Below are positions 46,558-55,163 of a stretch of DNA of 64,000 nucleotides, one piece after another. The stretch comes from an uncultured Prevotellaceae bacterium (GTDB taxonomy: Bacteria; Bacteroidota; Bacteroidia; Bacteroidales; Muribaculaceae), in NCBI GenBank assembly GCA_900541935.1, contig UQLZ01000005.1:7610-71609 (forward strand). The letters run 5' to 3'. Under the pieces are notes generated by a model. The model was given only the letters and a program-made list of their open reading frames with translations, made no database searches and was not told where the DNA came from. Positions within the stretch are counted from its first letter, which is position 1; the number at the start of each line of letters is the position of its first letter. Both the position numbers and the translations under genes were made by a program.

Positions 46558-49500
46558 ATGAAAAGAATCTTAGGTTTAGATTTGGGAACAACAAGTATAG
46601 GATGGGCTTTAGTAAATGAAGCAGAATCAGAAAAAGAAATATCAAGCATTGTAAAATTAGGTGTTAGGGTAAATCCTTTAACCGTTGATGAAATGTCTAA
46701 TTTTGAAAAAGGTAAAAGTTTTTCAATTAATGAAGTTAGACGTATCAAAAGAGGAATGAGGAGAAACCTGCAGCGGTATAAATTGAGAAGAGAATTCTTG
46801 ATAAAATCATTAATCCGTAGTGGAATCATTACGGATGAAACTATTTTGTCTGAATCTCGTCCGTCATCTACTTTTGAGACTTATAGATTAAGAGCCAAGG
46901 CTGCTTGCGAAAGAATAGAACTTGAAGAATTTGCGAGGGTCTTGTTGATGATTAACAAGAAAAGAGGTTATAAAAGTAATCGCAAAATTAAGGACGCTGA
47001 TTCACAGGGTAGTACTATGATTAATAGTATTGATGTAGCCCGAAAATTATATGATGAAGGTTTGACTCCAGGTGAATTATGTAAGGATTTGCTGAAGGAT
47101 GGGCAAAAGCGTCTACCTGATTTTTATAAGTCTGATTTGCACGATGAGTTTGCAAGAATTTGGCAAAAGCAGAAGGCGTTTTATCCAGAAATTCTGACTG
47201 ATGAAGCGTATGAAGAGATGCTTAAATCGAATAAGGTTTATGATGTTTTATCAAATTTTGCCAAGTATGAGATAACTAAACCCAAAAAGAAAGAGCCTCT
47301 ATTGCAAATTTATAGTAATAGAGTTGCCTCTTTGACAAAACAAATATCGATAGAAGATTTGGCTTCGGTTATTTCTTCTCTAAAAGTTCAAATTAATAAG
47401 GCAAACGGATATTTAGGTAATATTAGTGACAGAAGTAAGATTTTGCACATCAATAATATTACAGTTGGTCAATTCTTGTTGGATAAGATTAACAATAATC
47501 CTAGTGCAAGCATAAAGAACAACGTCTTTTACCGTCAAGATTATTTGGACGAGTTTGAAGTTATTTGGGAGCAACAGGCAAAATATCATGCAGTGCTTAC
47601 TCCCGAACTGAAGGAAGAAATACGTGATATTATTATATTTTATCAAAGAAAACTTAAGAGCCAGAAGGGATCTGTTGGTTTTTGCGAGTTTGAATCATCT
47701 AAGAAAATAGTTAATGGGAAGGAGATTACTATAGGAGCAAAAGTAGCACCATGTTCGCATCCTATTTTTCAGGAATTTAAGATTTGGCAAGTTCTCAATA
47801 ATTTAGAGGTTTCTTTGGTTGAGCCTGTGTATGCTGAGGCTATATATTCTAATGTATTTGAGTGCTTTGATAATTCTTTCAAGTCTGACGAAAGTAGAAA
47901 ACTTGAGCAAGAAGAAAAAGAAGTCTTGGCAAGGGAACTTTTTTATAAGGGTGATTTGTCAAAATCTGATGTTTTAAAAATCTTGTTTAAGAAAACTAAG
48001 GGTCTTGATCTGAACTTTGATAAAGTTAGTGGTAATAAGACTACGCATGCGATATTTTCTGCTTTTGCCGAATATTTTAATGGCAAAAAGGAGAATACTA
48101 TTGACTTTAAGAATTCTGCAAATGAAATAGAAAAACACTTTAAGTCTGCATTTGATAAATATAAAATCAATACAGATTTACTAAAGATAGATTTGAGTAA
48201 AAGTAATAAGGAGATAGAAAAAGAGTCTTTGTTCAGGTTGTGGCATTTGCTATATTCTTACGAAGGTGATAATTCTGTTTCAGGAGTAGAAAAATTGATT
48301 GAGAAGTTGAAAGAATTGTGCAACATTGATAATGATTGTGCAACGATTCTTGCCAATGTTACTTTTGAAAACGACTATGGAAACCTCAGTGTGAAAGCGA
48401 TGAATAAGATTTTACCATTTATGAAAGAAGGTGAAAGGTATGATCTTGCATGTGCGGAAGCAGGCTATCGTCATTCAAAATCATCTTTGACAAAAGAGGA
48501 AATTGAAAACAAGGTTTTGAAAGACAAGTTATCACTCCTTCCGAAGAATAGTTTGCGTAATCCAGTTGTTGAGAAAATTCTTAATCAAATGGTAAATGTA
48601 GTCAACTCTGTTATAGATACTTATGGTAAGCCTGATGAAATTAGGGTAGAGTTGGCAAGGGAGTTGAAGAAATCTACAAAGGAGAGAGAGGATTTAAATT
48701 CGGCAATTTTAAAAGGTAATAAAGAAAACGAAGCCGTTCGTGAGGTGTTGAGAAAGGAATTTAATATTTCTAATCCAAGCAAGAATGATGTTATTAGGTA
48801 TAAGTTATATCAAGAACTTAAAGTCAATGGATACAAAACGCTTTACTCAAATAAAAAAATCGATTTGGGTATTCTGTTTAGTAATGAAATTGATATAGAG
48901 CATATTATACCGCAAGCAAGATTGCTTGATGATTCATTCTCAAATAAGACGTTGGAGTTCCGTGATGTAAATATTGAAAAAGGAAATAGAACGGCATACG
49001 ATTATGTTTCTTCTAAATATGGACCTGAAGAATTGGAGGCATATAAGCAGAGGTGCGAAGAAGTATGTAGAGATGGCAAGAAAGCCAAATTTCGTAAATT
49101 GATGATGACTGAGGCTGAAATTCCAGATGGATTCATTGAAAGGGATTTGAGGGAGACTCAGTATATTTCCAAAAAAGCATTGGAGATGCTAAATGAGGCA
49201 TTTAAGACTGTTACTGCTACTACTGGTAGTATTACCGATGAGTTGCGGAATGATTGGCAGTTGGTTGATTTGATGAAAGAGTTGAATCTTCCCAAATATG
49301 AAGCATTGGGAGAGGTTCGTGAAATTGAAGATTCAAAAGGTCATAAAAAGAAAGTTATCAACGATTGGACAAAGCGAAATGACCACCGTCACCATGCTGT
49401 TGACGCTTTAACGGTTGCCTTTACTAAGAGCGCATTGATACAGTATTATAACTATAAGAATGCTGCGTGGATGGAGGGTCATAAGGGTCATGCGGTTATA

Positions 49501-50760
49501 AGTGCAATAAAAGCAAAGTATTTTGAGGGAGGAAAGGCAAAGTCTCCAATTCCTCTTACTACGTTTAGGGCAGTAGTTAAGAGAGCTCTTGAAAGTTTGT
49601 TGGTTTCTATCAAGTCAAAGACAAAGGTAGTTACTAAAAATAAGAATAGGATAAATAGAAACAATGGTCCATTGGAGCAGAATACCTTAACTCCGCGTGG
49701 TGAATTGCATGAGGAGACAGTTCGTGGCCGTATAAAAGTTCCTGTTTGGGAGAATGAGAAAATTGGTGAGGATTTTGATGCTGAAAAGATAAGCAGAGTT
49801 GCAGATGTAAGATATAGAATTGCTCTATCAAATAGATTGAAGGAATTCAACAATGATCCAAAGGCTGCATTTACCGGTAAAAATTCTTTAACCAAAAAGC
49901 CTATAAATTGTAGGGATGGAGAAACCGTTCCGCAAAAGGTTTTGGTGAAGCATTTTGAAGATGTTTGCACTGTTAGAAAACCTGTTGATGAGAATTTGAA
50001 TATCGAGAAGGTGGTAGATTCACGAATCCGTCAATTGTTGAAAGATAGGGTGGCGATGTTCAAGTCGCAAAAAGAGGCATTTGCAGATTTGGAAAGTAAT
50101 CCAATTTGGGTAAATAAGGAAAGAGGTATTGCCTTGAAGAGAGTTACTATTGGCGAAAAACTCGGTAATGCAGTGGCTTTGCATTATAAGAAAAACAAAG
50201 ATGGTAAATTCATTCTTGACAAGGAAGGGAATAAAATTCCTGTTGACTTCGTTAAGACAGGAAACAATCACCATGCTGTTATTTATCGAGTGCCGCAAAA
50301 AGGAAAAGATGGCAAATTAAAATACGATAAAGATGGCAATATTGAGTATGAGATAGTTGATATTGTAGTACCTTTTTATGAGGCTGTTAGAAGAAAGTCA
50401 GAAGGTTTGGACGTTATCGATAAAAACTTAAATAAGGAAGAAGGTTGGGAATTCTTGTTCTCAATGAAGCAGAATGAATATTTTGTTTTCCCTAATGAGG
50501 AAACAGGCTTTGACCCGACAAAAATAGACTTGAAAGATCCTAAAAATTATTCTGTCATTAGTCCGAATCTATTTAGGGTTCAAAAGTTTTCTAAAGGGGA
50601 TTATATGTTTAGACATCACTTGGAAACAACAGTGAAAAACGAGTCTAAAGAAATGAAGGATATTTTGTATAAACGTATTAAAAGTTTGAAGCAATTTGAG
50701 AATATGGTTAAAGTCAGGGTTAATCATATAGGAGAGATTGTCGATGATAAAGGGCTGTAA
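46558..50760 (+). CDS. cas9: CRISPR-associated endonuclease Cas9, type II-C
   Basis: 1400 aa from ATG 46558 (MKRILGLDLGTTSIGWALV). An in-frame TTG at 46528 overlaps the -7 box and is rejected. RuvC-I has Asp8; the Arg-rich bridge helix RIKRGMRRNLQRYKLRRE is at 62-79; RuvC-II IRVELARE is at 695-702 with Glu698; HNH DIEHIIPQARLLDDSFSNKT starts at 779 with His782; RuvC-III DHRHHAVDAL is at 942-951 with Asp949. All catalytic residues are intact, so it should cleave double-stranded DNA guided by crRNA and tracrRNA. The size fits the large Bacteroidetes II-C branch. No csn2 or cas4 is present. cas1 follows after 16 nt. Confidence 0.97.
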   Translation: MKRILGLDLGTTSIGWALVNEAESEKEISSIVKLGVRVNPLTVDEMSNFEKGKSFSINEVRRIKRGMRRNLQRYKLRREFLIKSLIRSGIITDETILSESRPSSTFETYRLRAKAACERIELEEFARVLLMINKKRGYKSNRKIKDADSQGSTMINSIDVARKLYDEGLTPGELCKDLLKDGQKRLPDFYKSDLHDEFARIWQKQKAFYPEILTDEAYEEMLKSNKVYDVLSNFAKYEITKPKKKEPLLQIYSNRVASLTKQISIEDLASVISSLKVQINKANGYLGNISDRSKILHINNITVGQFLLDKINNNPSASIKNNVFYRQDYLDEFEVIWEQQAKYHAVLTPELKEEIRDIIIFYQRKLKSQKGSVGFCEFESSKKIVNGKEITIGAKVAPCSHPIFQEFKIWQVLNNLEVSLVEPVYAEAIYSNVFECFDNSFKSDESRKLEQEEKEVLARELFYKGDLSKSDVLKILFKKTKGLDLNFDKVSGNKTTHAIFSAFAEYFNGKKENTIDFKNSANEIEKHFKSAFDKYKINTDLLKIDLSKSNKEIEKESLFRLWHLLYSYEGDNSVSGVEKLIEKLKELCNIDNDCATILANVTFENDYGNLSVKAMNKILPFMKEGERYDLACAEAGYRHSKSSLTKEEIENKVLKDKLSLLPKNSLRNPVVEKILNQMVNVVNSVIDTYGKPDEIRVELARELKKSTKEREDLNSAILKGNKENEAVREVLRKEFNISNPSKNDVIRYKLYQELKVNGYKTLYSNKKIDLGILFSNEIDIEHIIPQARLLDDSFSNKTLEFRDVNIEKGNRTAYDYVSSKYGPEELEAYKQRCEEVCRDGKKAKFRKLMMTEAEIPDGFIERDLRETQYISKKALEMLNEAFKTVTATTGSITDELRNDWQLVDLMKELNLPKYEALGEVREIEDSKGHKKKVINDWTKRNDHRHHAVDALTVAFTKSALIQYYNYKNAAWMEGHKGHAVISAIKAKYFEGGKAKSPIPLTTFRAVVKRALESLLVSIKSKTKVVTKNKNRINRNNGPLEQNTLTPRGELHEETVRGRIKVPVWENEKIGEDFDAEKISRVADVRYRIALSNRLKEFNNDPKAAFTGKNSLTKKPINCRDGETVPQKVLVKHFEDVCTVRKPVDENLNIEKVVDSRIRQLLKDRVAMFKSQKEAFADLESNPIWVNKERGIALKRVTIGEKLGNAVALHYKKNKDGKFILDKEGNKIPVDFVKTGNNHHAVIYRVPQKGKDGKLKYDKDGNIEYEIVDIVVPFYEAVRRKSEGLDVIDKNLNKEEGWEFLFSMKQNEYFVFPNEETGFDPTKIDLKDPKNYSVISPNLFRVQKFSKGDYMFRHHLETTVKNESKEMKDILYKRIKSLKQFENMVKVRVNHIGEIVDDKGL

Positions 50761-50776
50761 TTAAAATTCTTCAAGT

Positions 50777-51697
50777 ATGATAAAGAAAACGATTTATTTT
50801 GGAAATCCAGTTAATCTGACATTGCGAAATGCGCAACTTGTTATCAGTCAACCAAAGAAGAAAGAGGAGAAAGACTGGTATAGCGAGCATTCGCAAGTTA
50901 CCCGACCTATTGAAGATATCGGATTGGTTTTGCTTGACAATAAGCAGATTAATATTTCAATTGGTGCTTTATCTGCTTTATTAGAAAATAATAGTGCTAT
51001 TGTTACTTGTGATTCCAAGAGTATGCCTGTTGGCATGATGCTTCCTTTGTCAGGAAATACAACACAGAATGAGCGGTTCAGGCATCAGTTAGGTGCGTCA
51101 TTGCCTTTAAAGAAACAACTATGGCAGCAAACGATAAAAGTTAAGATTGCAAACCAGATGTCAGTCCTTGAACGGCATACAAACGAAGAAGTCGGATGTA
51201 TGAAAGTTTGGAGTGAAAATGTTAAAAGTGGAGATCCTGATAATCTTGAGGCTCGTGCAGCCGCTTATTATTGGAAGAACCTTTTTAAAATACCTGGATT
51301 TACTCGGAAGCGAGAAGGAATCCCACCTAATAATCTTTTAAATTATGGTTATGCCATTTTGCGTGCCGTCGTTGCTCGTGGGTTGGTGGCAAGCGGTTTG
51401 CTTCCAACATTAGGAATACACCATCATAATAGGTATAATGCATATTGCCTTGCTGATGATATTATGGAGCCATATCGCCCCTATGTTGATGAATTGGTTT
51501 TAGAAATTGTACGTAGTGGCTGTAACTATGAAGAGTTGACAAAAGAATTAAAGGCAAAGTTGTTGGTTATACCTACCTTAGATGTTGAGATTGGAGGGAA
51601 AAAGAGTCCGTTAATGGTGGCGGTAGGGCAGACAACGGCATCGCTTTACAAATGCTTTTCTGGAGAGTTAAGAAGAATTTTATATCCTGAAATGTAA
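50777..51697 (+). CDS. cas1: CRISPR adaptation integrase Cas1 (type II)
   Basis: 306 aa, typical for type II Cas1. The N-terminal beta domain begins IKKTIYFGNPVNLTLRNAQL (about 2-21). The helical catalytic domain carries EARAAAYYWKNLF with the metal-binding Glu near 155, the His in LPTLGIHHHNRYNAYCLADD, and the Asp/Glu helix EPYRPYVDELV. With Cas2 it inserts new spacers at the leader-proximal repeat. It lies 16 nt after cas9 and 5 nt before cas2, in one operon. Confidence 0.96.
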   Translation: MIKKTIYFGNPVNLTLRNAQLVISQPKKKEEKDWYSEHSQVTRPIEDIGLVLLDNKQINISIGALSALLENNSAIVTCDSKSMPVGMMLPLSGNTTQNERFRHQLGASLPLKKQLWQQTIKVKIANQMSVLERHTNEEVGCMKVWSENVKSGDPDNLEARAAAYYWKNLFKIPGFTRKREGIPPNNLLNYGYAILRAVVARGLVASGLLPTLGIHHHNRYNAYCLADDIMEPYRPYVDELVLEIVRSGCNYEELTKELKAKLLVIPTLDVEIGGKKSPLMVAVGQTTASLYKCFSGELRRILYPEM

Positions 51698-51702
51698 TAT
51701 CA

Positions 51703-52038
51703 ATGATAGAGAGAATTAGTCAGTATAGGAATATGTGGTTATTTGTATTTTTTGACTTGCCTACGGAAACCAAGCAAGATAGAAAAGCCTATGCCAAGTT
51801 TAGAAAAAACTTATTGACAAATGGCTTTACGATGTTTCAATATTCGATATACATTAGAAATTGTCCGAGTTTTGAAAATTTGAATGTCCACATTAAAAGA
51901 GTAAAATCATTTTTGCCTGGGTGTGGAAAAATTGTAATTTTTTATGTTACCGAAAAACAATTTGCAAATATGGAGTTGTTTTATGGTAGTAAAAGTCAAA
52001 AGATAATGACTGCACCCCAGCAGTTGGAATTGTTTTAA
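51703..52038 (+). CDS. cas2: CRISPR adaptation protein Cas2
   Basis: 111 aa. The ferredoxin-like fold begins MWLFVFFDLPTETKQDRKAY with the conserved Asp at the end of the first strand, followed by FRKNLLTNGFTMFQYSIYIR. It forms the central dimer of the Cas1-Cas2 integrase. It starts 5 nt after cas1 and is the last gene before the leader-like gap. Confidence 0.95.
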   Translation: MIERISQYRNMWLFVFFDLPTETKQDRKAYAKFRKNLLTNGFTMFQYSIYIRNCPSFENLNVHIKRVKSFLPGCGKIVIFYVTEKQFANMELFYGSKSQKIMTAPQQLELF

Positions 52039-52120
52039 CCAAATCGGTCATTAGAGGTTAACACTCTTCCAGCCTTTTGCTTTCTTTTTGTTACTTGCCT
52101 CGAAAATCCATTTTGTTCGT

Positions 52121-52150
52121 TCGTGGGGGACACATTTGCAATGTGTCCCT
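52121..52150. repeat. Small hairpin element, copy 2
   Basis: GGGACACATT at 52127-52136 and AATGTGTCCC at 52140-52149 pair perfectly around TGC. It resembles the element at 43972-44002. A second perfect hairpin (GGACGCTTT/AAAGCGTCC, 52179-52201) lies 29 nt further. Confidence 0.5.
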
Positions 52151-52440
52151 ACAATTAATTGTGTGGTGTTCACTGTGGGGACGCTTTGAATAAAAGCGTC
52201 CGCGTTTGCGGAATCAAAAACAATTATATTTGCTGGCTGAAAGCCAAACTATTCATAAGCTGTGGCAGCTCCACAGGATAGCACCACTCAACCAAAAGCA
52301 CTCTGTAAGAGCAAAGGGTTTTATTGATTGTGCGTGGCGAGGATTGCCTCAAAGTCTTATGGCTTTTAGGTCTACCTCCAACTTATTTTCTATTGAGCCG
52401 ACAAAAGTTCACAGAAAGTCTAATAACCGATTTGGGTTTA

Positions 52441-52476
52441 AACAAAAGAACTTGCCAATTGGCAAGTTCTTTTGTT
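52441..52476 (-). terminator. 36-nt perfect palindrome, probable terminator of array transcription
   Basis: A perfect inverted repeat centred between 52458 and 52459 (core CTTGCCAATTGGCAAG). On the minus strand the stem is followed by T-rich sequence (TTCTTTTGTTT). It lies about 75 nt beyond the last repeat in the direction of crRNA transcription and would stop it before cas2, or act in both senses. Confidence 0.65.
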
Positions 52477-52549
52477 AGGAAACTATACGATTTTTTTAAT
52501 TCTAAAAACCGTTGTAATTTATTGAAATATAGTGTTTTATGGAGGTTCT

Positions 52550-54055
52550 GGTGTTTCCTATAAAACAAAGATACAAAAATTTAAGCAAATCACAACTGCA
52601 TTGTTGCTCCCTGAATAGTGGGCGTAGGTGTTTCCTATAAAACAAAGATACAAAAATTTAAGCAAATCACAACCGGTTATATCATGGTTATTTATCATTG
52701 TAAGGTGTTTCCTATAAAACAAAGATACAAAAATTTAAGCAAATCACAACAACAACTGGATAATGATATGAAAGAAATTGGGTGTTTCCTATAAAACAAA
52801 GATACAAAAATTTAAGCAAATCACAACGCCTGGCTGACGGCAAAATGAAAGAAGGCGGTGTTTCCTATAAAACAAAGATACAAAAATTTAAGCAAATCAC
52901 AACAATTCTCACACCTCTATCAGCGATTGTGTCGGTGTTTCCTATAAAACAAAGATACAAAAATTTAAGCAAATCACAACTAAACACGCACCTGCCTACC
53001 GACGTGCCCGGGTGTTTCCTATAAAACAAAGATACAAAAATTTAAGCAAATCACAACACCATGCAGAATCCAGTCGTTACTACTCCCGGTGTTTCCTATA
53101 AAACAAAGATACAAAAATTTAAGCAAATCACAACAGGTAAACCTGAGACTATAGGTTACTCATCGGTGTTTCCTATAAAACAAAGATACAAAAATTTAAG
53201 CAAATCACAACGGTAATTTTGATAGGTCCTAAACCAATTTGGTGTTTCCTATAAAACAAAGATACAAAAATTTAAGCAAATCACAACTTCAATGCTCTTG
53301 CGCATAACGCGGTCGGCGGTGTTTCCTATAAAACAAAGATACAAAAATTTAAGCAAATCACAACACAGAGGTTAACACCATCGAAAAGCACAAGGGTGTT
53401 TCCTATAAAACAAAGATACAAAAATTTAAGCAAATCACAACTATGAGGTCACCTGGAGTATCAGCTAAAATGGGGTTTCCTATAAAACAAAGATACAAAA
53501 ATTTAAGCAAATCACAACTATATTGTACCTGGACTTAATTCTGGTCCGGTGTTTCCTATAAAACAAAGATACAAAAATTTAAGCAAATCACAACTGACTT
53601 CATACGCACTACGTATTTATACCAGGTGTTTCCTATAAAACAAAGATACAAAAATTTAAGCAAATCACAACAATGCATGGTGTTGCTCAAATTCAAGCAA
53701 CGGTGTTTCCTATAAAACAAAGATACAAAAATTTAAGCAAATCACAACATAAAAAAGCTGAAGAGTTTGAGGTTGGTGGTGTTTCCTATAAAACAAAGAT
53801 ACAAAAATTTAAGCAAATCACAACTTGAACGCATATTCGCCGGATTGGTCAAATGATGTTTCCTATAAAACAAAGATACAAAAATTTAAGCAAATCACAA
53901 CTGTTACCGTTCCATGTGGACGTTGCAAATAGATGTTTCCTATAAAACAAAGATACAAAAATTTAAGCAAATCACAACTTATGTTAATTTTGTCCTTGTC
54001 TTTTTTGAGATGTTTCCTATAAAACAAAGATACAAAAATTTAAGCAAATAATAAA
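52550..54055 (-). CRISPR. Type II-C CRISPR array: 20 repeats of 47 nt, 19 spacers
   Basis: Repeats start at 52550, 52627, 52704, 52781, 52857, 52934, 53011, 53088, 53165, 53241, 53318, 53395, 53472, 53548, 53625, 53702, 53778, 53855, 53932 and 54009. Spacers are 30 nt, except 29 nt for numbers 4, 9, 13 and 16. In crRNA sense (minus strand) the repeat begins GTTGTGATTTGC, which pairs with the tracrRNA, and ends GGAAACACC. Repeat 13 carries T to G at its third base (+ strand); repeats 18-20 carry GATG instead of GGTG; repeat 20 has three changes in its last six bases. Each repeat has TTG at positions 2-4 and TATCTTTG at 24-31, an internal promoter pointing into the next spacer; in repeat 20 the TTG is lost. 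Confidence 0.98.
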
Positions 54056-54085
54056 TTAGAATTTCAGTAAAAGTCCGTTTGTAGT

Positions 54086-54132
54086 GCTATTTCCTATATA
54101 ATGACATGTCATATTTAATGATAAGATGCAGA
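54086..54132 (-). repeat. Decayed 21st CRISPR repeat, in register
   Basis: Exactly 77 nt after the start of repeat 20, the sequence TTTCCTATA reappears at 54090-54098, the same offset as in the repeat; 13 of the first 16 bases agree with the repeat and the rest has decayed. The intervening 54056-54085 is exactly 30 nt, the size of a spacer. This is the old, distal end of the array. Confidence 0.6.
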
Positions 54133-54141
54133 TTTAATGTT

Positions 54142-55047
54142 TTATATCTTCATTTTTTCGGAGATTATTACGCCGGCGATTGTGAGTGCACATCCAATAT
54201 AGCCAATAAGTGTAACCGGTTCATTGAGAATTAAAATAGAGGCAACGAGTGTTACTACCGGTGAGAAGTACAGGTAATTTGATGCCCTTGATGCTCCAAG
54301 ATTGTTTATTGCTTCATTCCACATGATGTATGCAAGCATAGAGCATATAAGTCCAAGGAAAAGAATATGCCCCCAAACGGCAGCGTCTTTTAGAATAGCA
54401 AAATCCATAAAGTGACCTTGAAATGCAAGAAATGGAATTGCTGTTACGATTCCATAGAAAAAGAGTTTACGTGTGATAAAAAGAGTTTCATATCTTGCAT
54501 TTAGTCGCTTTACGACGATGCAGTAAATCGCAAAACTAAGAGCCGCTGCTATTGACAGAATGTCGCCAAGTGGTTTTACCTGAATGTTGGACGAACTGTT
54601 GAATATTACGCATGCAACACCGATAAAAGCAACTATGGAGCCTAATATAAATCCTTTTTTCAGTTGCTCTGTCTTATACATTATTTTTGTAAGAATAACA
54701 GTGAGTATGGGAGACAATGTTACAAGCAGGGATACATTGGTTACAAGAGTATATTGCAGTGCGGTGTTTTCTCCGATGTAATATATTGATCCTCCGCAGA
54801 GTCCGCATATCAAGAATAGTGCTTCATCTTTTATTGAATCGGAAAATAGTTTTTTCCCCGTCAGAAAGAGTAAGACAATGTAGGCAATGGCAAAGCGGAT
54901 AATATATATTTCAGTTGGCTGTATCCCTGCATCAAGAAGTTTGCTCGTAGAGATAAATGAAACACCCCATACAACGCCAACGAACAATGCCAACAGGTGG
55001 TAGAGGAAGTTTGTATTGCTTTTATTCGTAATATTTGTAATGTTCAT
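54142..55047 (-). CDS. EamA/DMT-family transporter
   Basis: 301 aa, ten hydrophobic helices in two homologous halves, each an EamA domain. Landmarks are FVGVVWGVSFISTSKLLD near the start, FLICGLCGGSIYYIGENTALQY, and SRASNYLYFSPVVTLVASIL in the second half. Members export metabolites or drugs; the substrate cannot be read from sequence. It is transcribed towards the array end, with only a remnant repeat between, and divergently from the Fur-family gene. Confidence 0.9.
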   Translation of the reverse strand: MNITNITNKSNTNFLYHLLALFVGVVWGVSFISTSKLLDAGIQPTEIYIIRFAIAYIVLLFLTGKKLFSDSIKDEALFLICGLCGGSIYYIGENTALQYTLVTNVSLLVTLSPILTVILTKIMYKTEQLKKGFILGSIVAFIGVACVIFNSSSNIQVKPLGDILSIAAALSFAIYCIVVKRLNARYETLFITRKLFFYGIVTAIPFLAFQGHFMDFAILKDAAVWGHILFLGLICSMLAYIMWNEAINNLGASRASNYLYFSPVVTLVASILILNEPVTLIGYIGCALTIAGVIISEKMKI

Positions 55048-55163
55048 AAGGCTATCACAATTTGGAATAACATAGGCAAAGTTATATAATTTCGTTTGAA
55101 GAAACTAAAATTCCGTTATAATTATTTTTTTCTACTCAATTGATGTATTAACTTTGCAGTAGT

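Larger units (their letters stand above)
52039..52549. other. Gap between cas2 and the array: leader-like region with hairpins
   Basis: No convincing gene. It contains two hairpins near cas2 (52127-52149 and 52179-52201), a stretch of mixed short frames (52206-52430) including a CTGTGG/CCACAG stem, a 36-nt perfect palindrome (52441-52476), and an AT-rich part of about 70 nt directly before the first repeat. This side carries the perfect repeats, so it is the probable integration leader. The array is transcribed towards it, not out of it. Confidence 0.6.

Noticed and set aside
52206..52478. 90-aa reading frame between cas2 and the array
   Set aside because: No recognisable family, no ribosome binding site, and it ends inside the 36-nt palindrome. 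Better read as leader-like non-coding sequence.
52782..53024. 80-aa reading frame across the array
   Set aside because: It is made of repeat units and spacers only and is the product of the periodic 77-nt structure, not a gene.
52550..54055. Array transcription on the + strand from the cas2 side
   Set aside because: The tracrRNA pairs only with the minus-strand repeat sense, and the promoter in each repeat points the same way.
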